Made by a program: the position numbers and the translations under genes
Notes under the pieces: model-generated
Databases searched by the model: none
What the model was told of the DNA's origin: nothing
The model's input: the letters and a program-made list of their open reading frames with translations, nothing else
Shown here: positions 1 to 5,179 of the stretch, piece after piece
Layout: each line of letters opens with the position of its first letter
How positions within the stretch are numbered: position 1 is the first letter of the stretch
Assembly: GCA_030599435.1 (NCBI GenBank)
Contig: JAUVNZ010000135.1
Coordinates: 1 to 5,179 of the forward strand
Source of the DNA: Gammaproteobacteria bacterium
GTDB taxonomy: Bacteria; Pseudomonadota; Gammaproteobacteria; SZUA-152
Reading direction: 5' to 3'
Length of the DNA: 5,179 nt

Positions 1-1
1 A

Positions 2-95
2 GCGCCGATGCAAGAGTATCTTTGTCGACTAAACCAGTCTGAGGAAAATACATCTTTCGCAGTCAACCCCGCCCGGAATTACGCTGCAACGCACA
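2..95 (+). pseudogene. Upstream part of the AraC-family gene in a different frame (probable frameshift)
   Basis: The frame starting at base 2 is open from the window edge to a stop near 158-160. It reads ...YLCRLNQSEENTSFAVNPAR, which resembles the segment that normally precedes the linker in AraC_binding_2-type regulators (a short 'F-x-P' strand, then a helix). The frame carrying the HTH domain is closed by TAA at 30-32 and from about base 75 reads GITLQRTLAQAWAKTQFDKT, which fits the following helix. A one-base insertion or deletion around 65-90, near the C-rich run AACCCCGCCCGG, would join the two. This is an inference from family resemblance. A sequencing error or a true pseudogene would look the same. 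Confidence 0.4.
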
Positions 96-566
96 TTGGC
101 ACAAGCCTGGGCGAAAACGCAATTCGACAAAACATCACCTGCATCCAGGTTATGGCTTAAGGAACAGGAAGATGAGCTAATCGCCTGCTTCATCAACGCA
201 GTCGACACTCATGAACATGACGAAAATACCTTGAAAAAACCTTTACCTGCGTACATGAAAATTGCCGAAGACTTTCTCTGCGCAAATCTGGAGACAGCAG
301 TAACCAGAGACAGGCTAGCTGAAGAGTCCGGTGTTTCCATGCGCACACTATCCCGGGTATTTTTAAAGCGTTACGGTATGGGACCAATTGCATTTCTGAA
401 ACAACGAAGACTGGATGCTGCTTATAGAACCTTATTAGGTGCCAAAGCAGGCACAACCACAGTTACCGATACTGCACTACGTTATGGGTTTTCTCATATG
501 GGGAAATTTGCCATTGAATACCGACAAACATTTGGGGAGTTGCCCTCAACCAGTCTTTCACGCTGA
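96..566 (+). CDS. AraC-family transcriptional regulator, C-terminal DNA-binding part (5' end broken or outside window)
   Basis: This is a DNA-binding transcription regulator of the AraC/XylS family. Numbered from a TTG at 96, residues about 55-155 form the complete two-helix-turn-helix domain. The first HTH is at about 70-91 (RDRLAEESGVSMRTLSRVF) and the second at about 121-146, followed by the family signature GFSHMGKFAIEYRQTFGELP at 131-150. Residues 1-50 resemble the helical end of the N-terminal sensing domain found in AraC proteins with an AraC_binding_2-type domain. Such proteins are usually about 300 residues, so roughly half is missing. The TTG has no visible ribosome-binding site, and the frame is closed upstream by a TAA at 30-32, so 96 is a nominal boundary, not a trusted start. 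The gene converges on the minus-strand operon, which gives no evidence that it regulates it. The HTH assignment is firm. Whether the gene is functional is uncertain. Confidence 0.8.
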   Translation: MAQAWAKTQFDKTSPASRLWLKEQEDELIACFINAVDTHEHDENTLKKPLPAYMKIAEDFLCANLETAVTRDRLAEESGVSMRTLSRVFLKRYGMGPIAFLKQRRLDAAYRTLLGAKAGTTTVTDTALRYGFSHMGKFAIEYRQTFGELPSTSLSR

Positions 567-645
567 ACCGAAGTTTTTGATGTCTTTTTGTAACAAAATA
601 AAGAGGACTTGCATCCTTTGCTTCGTGGTCGTGATAACCATGATG
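567..645. other. Convergent intergenic gap, no clear terminator
   Basis: This 79-base gap separates the 3' ends of the AraC gene (plus) and the beta-barrel gene (minus). It holds T-rich runs (GTTTTTG, CTTTTTG) and two weak dyads, AGGA/TCCT near 605-618 and CGTGGT/ACCATG at 624-629/637-642. In the minus-strand direction the first dyad is followed by TTTATTTTG, which is loosely terminator-like, but the stem is only about four solid base pairs. I see no strong rho-independent terminator for either strand. Confidence 0.5.
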
Positions 646-2169
646 TTAGAAGCTGTATTGAATTTCTGCAAACACACGGTCGTTGTCTTCGATTGCCCTG
701 TAAAAGGGAATGATACCGTCACCACCGATGTAATCAACGATACCCGTATTTAAAGAAATAGCGTCATTGTATTTATAATCCAGCCACAGGCGTTGAAAGC
801 CACCGTCAAAGCTGTCACCGGGGCCATTGCCGCCTGCCAGGGATAGCAGGTAAGTAACAGTGGCATTGTCATGATCAAAACTATAGGACGTGCGTAAGGC
901 TATCTGTATACTGTCTTCTCGCACAAAGTCCGGAAACGTGCCCTGTGCGACAGCTTCTGGCAGTGTCGTTGTCAGCATCTTTTCTTCATAATCAAAAATG
1001 TGACGATCGGCCAGCTCTAATGAGATAACTGTATCTTTGATTCCCGTATAATCAAATCCGATGAGTGCATCAAGACGATTTTTCCTGTCAGTGCTGCGGT
1101 AGTTAATGTCGTTGATTAACGCCGACTCTGCTTTAAACAACCAGCTGCCGGAAACCACGTTTCCAGCGATGCCAATCATGTTTATCCTGTCGTAGTATCG
1201 AATAGGCGTCGTGTCTACAAACTCTATATCAAAGCGATTGTCGTAAACATGCGCTGCGTAATAAGAGATGTCCCAGCCACTAAATCTACCATCTAAACTC
1301 ATGGCATATTGGGTATTTTCAATATTCCAGTCGGGTTCAACTCTGTCTGGAAAGTTGGCGTAGGGAATCGCTGGGCCAAAGATATTGCTCGGGCGATAAT
1401 CACTGCCGAACGCAGCTTCGATCTCCAGTCCTGGTTCATGGATGACAATTCCGCTCAGTCCCCAGTTGCCAAAATAATAGTCTAATCGTGTCATCACTTC
1501 GCTTAGACGAAGATCTTCGATATCTACCATTCCCGCCTCACGATTATCCAGGGGGTTGATAACATCGGTGATGCGTATGGAATCCGACTTTCCCCAGATA
1601 ACGACCTGGCGGCCAAATTTCAGATCCAGGTTTTGTGTCAGAGAGCCCTGAATGTAGGCATCTTTAATGTCGATAAAAGATTCATAAACATCAAGTACGT
1701 CCTGCGTATAGTTCTCTCTGCCGTTTATTGCCCACGATGCGTCATACCAGGCGATAACATCAAATTTAGAACGCCAGTTGTCACCGTGTTTCATCTCAAG
1801 CGTTAAACCTGCTTTAGCTCTGGCGCGAGACAATCCGCTAAAGTCCATCGGCATATCACCGGGAGCAACGATGCTTTCACTCTTTTGAGCATAGTTATAA
1901 GCACCAAGGAATGAGGTATACCCACTAACGCTATACCATGCGGGTTCTTTCTCAAGCAGAGTAATATCAGTACCTGCCTTATTGGTATCTATTTCATCAA
2001 AGCCACTTTCATCCAGATCGCCAGGATCATCATCTGATGATTTAGCTGGACTGGTGGTTAACGCTTTATCAAAATCATCAAAGCCACTCAGCGCATCTTC
2101 CAGCTCATCCGCAACAAGGTTGCCAGGGAGCAGGAAAAAGAGTGAGAGCGCTAAAACGACCGTTTTCAT
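646..2169 (-). CDS. Outer-membrane beta-barrel protein, DUF1302-like
   Basis: This 507-residue protein is predicted to sit in the outer membrane. Residues 1-20 are a signal peptide (short basic start, leucine-rich core, likely cleavage after NLVA). Residues 21-75 are a strongly acidic, low-complexity extension carrying SGFD twice (28-31 and 55-58). From about 78 onward, alternating aromatic and polar residues indicate beta strands. The segment 184-211 (LKFGRQVVIWGKSD..., then DVINPLDNRE) is the kind of motif seen in DUF1302-type barrels. The chain ends Y-S-F with a terminal Phe, the usual recognition signal for the Bam assembly machine. The start is fixed by AGAAAGG eight bases upstream and by the one-base junction with the preceding gene. 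It is the last gene of the operon, after a LolA-like protein and an RND pump, so it may be the outer-membrane exit or entry point for their hydrophobic cargo. The barrel call is firm. The family assignment is fair and the substrate is unknown. Confidence 0.88.
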   Translation of the reverse strand: MKTVVLALSLFFLLPGNLVADELEDALSGFDDFDKALTTSPAKSSDDDPGDLDESGFDEIDTNKAGTDITLLEKEPAWYSVSGYTSFLGAYNYAQKSESIVAPGDMPMDFSGLSRARAKAGLTLEMKHGDNWRSKFDVIAWYDASWAINGRENYTQDVLDVYESFIDIKDAYIQGSLTQNLDLKFGRQVVIWGKSDSIRITDVINPLDNREAGMVDIEDLRLSEVMTRLDYYFGNWGLSGIVIHEPGLEIEAAFGSDYRPSNIFGPAIPYANFPDRVEPDWNIENTQYAMSLDGRFSGWDISYYAAHVYDNRFDIEFVDTTPIRYYDRINMIGIAGNVVSGSWLFKAESALINDINYRSTDRKNRLDALIGFDYTGIKDTVISLELADRHIFDYEEKMLTTTLPEAVAQGTFPDFVREDSIQIALRTSYSFDHDNATVTYLLSLAGGNGPGDSFDGGFQRLWLDYKYNDAISLNTGIVDYIGGDGIIPFYRAIEDNDRVFAEIQYSF

Positions 2170-2170
2170 T

Positions 2171-2974
2171 TTAGATACCTTTCTCGATGCGTCTTACGCT
2201 GAAGAAAGAATCATCCAGGTCTTGATTAAACTTCACGTTATCAAGTTTTAAAATAGTTCTGTGCAACGTTTTTTTATCTTTGGTAGTTTTCATCTCAATC
2301 TCGGTTGCCACCCAGATGTCATCTATTTTTTCCAGTTTTTTTACATCAAGATATTTTTTCTTTCCGCCATCTTTCAGTATATGAAGCGCACGAACGACAA
2401 CAAAATTATCCTGCCGGACAAACATATACGACTTGGTATAACCGGTTTCGGCGATGGTCTTGTCTGTTTTTGGAATGCTTTCCATTACCCATACTTTATG
2501 ATCACGAACACTGCTTTCTTTGGCAATACGATAGGTGTAGTCATCAACCTCACGAGAGGTCATATCAGAATAGGTAAAGTCAGACCCCATAAAGGAGCTG
2601 CTTTTGTCGCTTGAAGCAATCCGTTTGGTTTTTTTCAGGGCTGGAAGGTATAACCACTGGTCGTCATCTTTTGAAGAGTCGCCATAATCGTAGGTTAGAA
2701 AGGCGGTATTTCTGACATCGGCAGGTGACAGAAAAAAGATAACACTTTGCGTATCATTCCCTTTATCCATAGAATAATTTTTCATATTTCTGATACGCTT
2801 ATTGCCATGCCTGTCGATCAAAGTCATTTCCATGGTTGATATAGATTTATCGCCTACGTCGCGCTCGTCCACTTGTTTTGCAATCTCATCTGCAGTCATG
2901 GCGTTTGCAGCTACAGAAAAGGGACTCAACGAGAACAGCAGTGAGCCCAATAATAGTAAAGATTTTATATTCAT
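2171..2974 (-). CDS. LolA-like periplasmic protein, outer membrane lipoprotein-sorting protein family
   Basis: This 267-residue protein carries a signal peptide at 1-25 (MNIKSLLLLG start, hydrophobic core, ANA cleavage site). It matches the LolA-like family related to PF17131, whose members adopt an open half-barrel that binds lipid-like molecules. Diagnostic stretches are FLSPADVRNTAFLTYDY (81-97), QWLYLPALKKTKRI (106-119) and SSFMGSDFTYSDM (126-138). There is no cysteine in the protein, hence no lipobox, so the mature form should be a soluble periplasmic carrier and not a lipoprotein. The ATG at 2974 is chosen because AGAGGA lies four bases upstream and the signal peptide starts there. An in-frame TTG at 3007 would add 11 charged residues before the signal and has no better site. 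It lies between tetR and the barrel gene, consistent with ferrying cargo between the RND pump and the outer membrane. The family call is strong and the ligand unknown. Confidence 0.9.
   Translation of the reverse strand: MNIKSLLLLGSLLFSLSPFSVAANAMTADEIAKQVDERDVGDKSISTMEMTLIDRHGNKRIRNMKNYSMDKGNDTQSVIFFLSPADVRNTAFLTYDYGDSSKDDDQWLYLPALKKTKRIASSDKSSSFMGSDFTYSDMTSREVDDYTYRIAKESSVRDHKVWVMESIPKTDKTIAETGYTKSYMFVRQDNFVVVRALHILKDGGKKKYLDVKKLEKIDDIWVATEIEMKTTKDKKTLHRTILKLDNVKFNQDLDDSFFSVRRIEKGI
2178..2184 (-). promoter_or_regulatory. Ribosome-binding site of the barrel gene
   Basis: AGAAAGG on the minus strand lies eight bases before the ATG at 2169. It sits inside the last codons of the LolA-like gene, whose TAA is followed by one base and then the ATG. 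A ribosome finishing the upstream gene would be next to this start, so the two genes are probably translationally coupled. Confidence 0.7.
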
Positions 2975-2978
2975 GAAT

Positions 2979-2984
2979 TCCTCT
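2979..2984 (-). promoter_or_regulatory. Ribosome-binding site that decides the LolA-like start
   Basis: AGAGGA on the minus strand lies four bases before the ATG at 2974. It is the best Shine-Dalgarno match in the 44-base gap after tetR and supports this ATG over the in-frame TTG at 3007, which would place this site inside the coding region. Confidence 0.7.
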
Positions 2985-3018
2985 GGGTCAGGTTTAATGC
3001 GGGCCAATTAATCAATAT

Positions 3019-3630
3019 TTATTTTATTAACAAAGAGGCAATAATCGTTTTAGAAAGTTGTTCGGCTGCAGATTCAATTTTTGTATTTTTCAACTGATTA
3101 CATCGGTCTGTTTTTGGTAAAGAGTTTCGTAATGGAATACTGGCCACAAAAAGATTAATCGTACCTACGATCATAAAGTGAATAACTAAAGCATCAGCTG
3201 ATTTAAATATATTTTGCGATTCGCCAAGTTGCAGTATTTCACTAAGTAAAAAAAGAATGCGCTGCATTTGCTTTCGTGCCGGCACCGGCATGTTGGCGCC
3301 ACCAGATGCCATTTCACGCATTAGAATGGCCGCAAAATATGGATTATCAACATTGGCTTTAGCAAATGCGTTAATATGAGAGTCAAGCTTTTTTACAGGA
3401 TCATCTTCAGATTCAACGGCTTCAATAACAGCATCTGCTATCGGCGTAAAAAGTGCTGTGAGCGTGTTTTCATAAAGTCTGGCTTTGTCTTTATGGTGAT
3501 AATAGATACTCGCTTTATTCACATCACACTGTTCGGCCAGGTCATCCATAATAGTGCCATCGTAACCGTGTAAAGCGAACAGTCTGGTCGCACAGTTCAA
3601 TATCTTTTGAGATGTTTTTATTTTATCCAT
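3019..3630 (-). CDS. TetR-family transcriptional regulator
   Basis: This 203-residue protein is a normal-length TetR-family repressor. The N-terminal DNA-binding domain covers about residues 5-55. Its signature runs from ILNCATRLFALHGYDGTIMD (10-29) into LAEQCDVNKASIYYHHKDKA (31-50), with the recognition helix near VNKASIYYHHKDK. Residues 56-203 are helical and should form the dimer and ligand pocket. They are too divergent to name a subfamily or ligand by eye. The ATG at 3630 is preceded by a modest site, TAGAGTG, about five bases upstream. The gene lies inside the same-strand block, 23 bases after the RND gene and 44 bases before the LolA-like gene, so it is probably co-transcribed with the genes it controls and feeds back on their promoter beyond the right edge. 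Family assignment is secure. The target and inducer are inferred. Confidence 0.92.
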   Translation of the reverse strand: MDKIKTSQKILNCATRLFALHGYDGTIMDDLAEQCDVNKASIYYHHKDKARLYENTLTALFTPIADAVIEAVESEDDPVKKLDSHINAFAKANVDNPYFAAILMREMASGGANMPVPARKQMQRILFLLSEILQLGESQNIFKSADALVIHFMIVGTINLFVASIPLRNSLPKTDRCNQLKNTKIESAAEQLSKTIIASLLIK

Positions 3631-3639
3631 GCGATCACT

Positions 3640-3667
3640 CTAAGAATTCTGTTCTAATTATTCTTAG
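3640..3667 (-). repeat. Inverted repeat between the RND stop codon and tetR
   Basis: An exact 8-base inverted repeat, CTAAGAAT at 3640-3647 and ATTCTTAG at 3660-3667, flanks a 12-base loop. The loop contains the RND gene's TAG stop (3654-3656), and the tetR-proximal arm touches the weak tetR ribosome-binding site (GAGTG, 3636-3640). In the minus-strand mRNA it could form an AT-rich hairpin that dampens tetR translation or protects the upstream message. A repressor operator is another possibility. With an 8-base AT-rich stem, chance is not excluded. Confidence 0.4.
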
Positions 3668-5179
3668 GTTTGATAATCAGCTTCATCATGGCTCCAACTA
3701 AAACAAGATCCGAAGCCATCGCCATTAAAACAACAACACCTGTGATCAATCCAAAATTATATAAATTTGTCATGCTAGCAAACATAAAGACTAAAAATCC
3801 GGAACTGAGCACGATCGATGTAATGAAGATGGCACGCCCCGTTGAATTAATGGTTAGCAATATTGCTTCATCAACATTATTGGTCTGCGAATAATAGCGA
3901 CTAAAGTTGTGCATAAAGTGAATGGTGTCATCAACCACCATGCCGATTGCGATTGCACCTATTAAAATGGTAAACATATCCAGTGGCATATCTAATACAA
4001 CCATAAGGGCGATACCAATCATGATGGGGGTTAGATTAGGGAACATGCTCAATAACCCCATTTTAAAACTGCCTAATAGAATTATCATTAAAATAGCGAT
4101 CACGACAAAAGCAATAAAATAACTTTCTATCGTGCTTTCGATAGATTTGGTAATAGTGTCAGCGAGGATTGGCAGTGTTCCAGTGATAGATACGGTTGCG
4201 GTATCTTTAAAAGCATCGTTTAAAAGACTTTCCAGGTCATCCATCAAAGCAACGTATTCGACAGAATCCACCCATGGTGCTTTTATTGATAGCCGTGTTT
4301 TTGAAAATTGAGAATCAACAATATCTTCCAGGTCATCACTACCGCTATTTTCAAAAAGTAAAAACTCCTGTGCGATTAAATCTTTATCCTGCGGTATTAT
4401 GTATTCACTCTGCTTGTTTTCATTGAGCGCTTTGTTGATCTCTTTGATTACATCGTTGATCGAAACGATTTTACCGATGAAATAGTTATCACCTTTGAAG
4501 GTATAGATTATTTCTGTTACTTCTTCGATGGTATTTAAAAATTCGGGTTCATAAACGCCATTTTCTTTATGTGTATCTAATACCACCTCGATGGTAATCG
4601 AACCCTTTAATTCTCGATCGATGGTTTCAGTATTAATACGTACTTCATTATCGGCCGCGAACCAGTGTAGCGGGTTATGAGAAAACTGCATGGTAGATGC
4701 CAGCGTTAACGAGACAATAATGATTAACGCAGCAATGCTTACAATTGTTTTTGGATAAGAAATCGAAACAACACCAATGTTGTGCACTACACGATCTAGC
4801 AACATCGGTTTTTCATCAACCGAATGCTGCTTGGCTTTTATGGGTAAAAGACTAATCAGTGCGGGTAAAAAGATAAGTGTCAGTATCAATTGATAGCTAA
4901 CACCTAATGCAGAAAAAATACCAAGATTGGCCACTGGTGCGATATCTGAAAAAGAAAATGAGGCAAGTGAAGCGGCTGTTGTTAAAGATGTCATAAAGAT
5001 AGCAAGACCAGAATGCCCCAGTGCGTACGCCATCGCGGCTTTTTTGTCTTTCACTTCATCATACTTTTTATAAAACATTGCCAGCAGGTGTACTGACGCA
5101 CCGACACCGACAGCTAATAGAAGTGATGGCAGGATCTGCGTCATGGCAGTTATAGGTGCACCATAAAGCGCCATCGAAC
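3654..5179 (-). CDS. RND-superfamily (MMPL-type) exporter, N-terminal part outside window
   Basis: This is the C-terminal 508 or so residues of a large inner-membrane transporter of the RND superfamily, MMPL type (COG1033-like), usually 750-900 residues and driven by the proton gradient. The frame stays open to the right edge, so the true start is outside. Counting from the Met at 5174, hydrophobic segments lie at about 13-34 (TM4), 54-74 (TM5), 84-112 (TM6), 143-161 (TM7), 351-369 (TM8), 374-395 (TM9), 399-421 (TM10), 445-466 (TM11) and 474-500 (TM12). A periplasmic loop of about 186 residues lies between TM7 and TM8. TM10 carries the acidic pair in GMVVDDTIHF (D415, D416), the expected proton-relay site. 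The matching TM4 segment reads VGVGASVHLL and has no acidic residue. It is the first visible gene of the operon. With its LolA-like and barrel partners, export or inter-membrane transfer of a hydrophobic compound is likely. The substrate is unknown. Confidence 0.93.
   Translation of the reverse strand, partial: SMALYGAPITAMTQILPSLLLAVGVGASVHLLAMFYKKYDEVKDKKAAMAYALGHSGLAIFMTSLTTAASLASFSFSDIAPVANLGIFSALGVSYQLILTLIFLPALISLLPIKAKQHSVDEKPMLLDRVVHNIGVVSISYPKTIVSIAALIIIVSLTLASTMQFSHNPLHWFAADNEVRINTETIDRELKGSITIEVVLDTHKENGVYEPEFLNTIEEVTEIIYTFKGDNYFIGKIVSINDVIKEINKALNENKQSEYIIPQDKDLIAQEFLLFENSGSDDLEDIVDSQFSKTRLSIKAPWVDSVEYVALMDDLESLLNDAFKDTATVSITGTLPILADTITKSIESTIESYFIAFVVIAILMIILLGSFKMGLLSMFPNLTPIMIGIALMVVLDMPLDMFTILIGAIAIGMVVDDTIHFMHNFSRYYSQTNNVDEAILLTINSTGRAIFITSIVLSSGFLVFMFASMTNLYNFGLITGVVVLMAMASDLVLVGAMMKLIIKPKNN

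Noticed and set aside
600..645. Rho-independent terminator after the barrel gene
   Set aside because: The dyads have only four or so solid pairs and the T-run after them is interrupted. The structure is too weak to call.
439..753. Plus-strand open frame running from inside the AraC gene across the gap into the barrel gene
   Set aside because: It overlaps two recognisable genes in another frame, has no family features and no ribosome-binding site. It is a shadow frame.
1982..2614. Plus-strand open frames opposite the barrel N-terminus and the LolA-like gene
   Set aside because: They are antisense to well-supported genes. Their composition (serine-rich opposite the acidic linker) simply mirrors the real coding strand.
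2975..3007. TTG start at 3007 extending the LolA-like protein by 11 residues
   Set aside because: It would put charged residues in front of a complete signal peptide and bury a good AGAGGA site inside the coding region. The ATG at 2974 is far better.
3008..3060. AT-rich promoter-like sequence before the LolA-like gene (TTGCCT followed by AATAAATATTG on the minus strand)
   Set aside because: The -10 match is poor and the spacing uncertain. AT richness alone makes such matches common here, so it is not claimed as a promoter.
3643..3650. AGAATTCT palindrome as a TetR operator
   Set aside because: At eight bases it is shorter than typical TetR operators, lies downstream of the pump gene and not at a promoter, and is not repeated elsewhere as an operator would be.
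3001..5179. Lower G+C in the pump and tetR part than in parts of the barrel gene as a sign of separate origin
   Set aside because: Hand-counted samples vary widely (for example 18-20 of 60 in the pump and tetR, 22 and 39 of 60 within the barrel gene itself), so local variation explains it as well as transfer does.

Overview
The window looks like chromosomal DNA of a Gram-negative bacterium, most likely a gammaproteobacterium. This rests on an outer-membrane beta-barrel ending in a C-terminal phenylalanine, a periplasmic protein with a classical signal peptide, an RND-type exporter and an AraC regulator of proteobacterial type. I cannot name the genus. No RNA gene, CRISPR array, insertion sequence or replication origin was seen.

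Layout: bases 2-566 on the plus strand hold the C-terminal part of an AraC-family regulator. Its DNA-binding domain is intact, but the reading frame appears broken near base 65-90. It converges on a four-gene minus-strand block that fills the rest of the window. In transcription order this block is: a 5'-incomplete MMPL/RND-superfamily membrane exporter (3654 to the right edge), a TetR-family repressor (3019-3630), a LolA-like periplasmic protein of the 'outer membrane lipoprotein-sorting protein' family (2171-2974), and an outer-membrane beta-barrel resembling the DUF1302 group (646-2169). The gaps are 23, 44 and 1 bases, so the four are probably one operon whose promoter lies beyond the right edge. 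The only other non-coding stretch is the 79-base convergent gap at 567-645. No gap exceeds 300 bases.

How they may work together: an inner-membrane RND pump, a soluble LolA-fold carrier and an outer-membrane barrel cover all three layers of the envelope. The gene set suggests a route that moves a hydrophobic compound (a lipid, sterol- or hopanoid-like molecule, or hydrocarbon) across or between the membranes, with the co-transcribed TetR protein sensing the cargo or a related ligand. The families are recognised from sequence motifs. The shared pathway and the cargo are inference.

Points worth a second look are the cassette itself, a duplicated SGFD motif in an acidic N-terminal extension of the barrel, an acidic pair in TM10 of the pump with no counterpart in TM4, an inverted repeat touching the tetR ribosome-binding site, and the apparent frameshift in the AraC gene.
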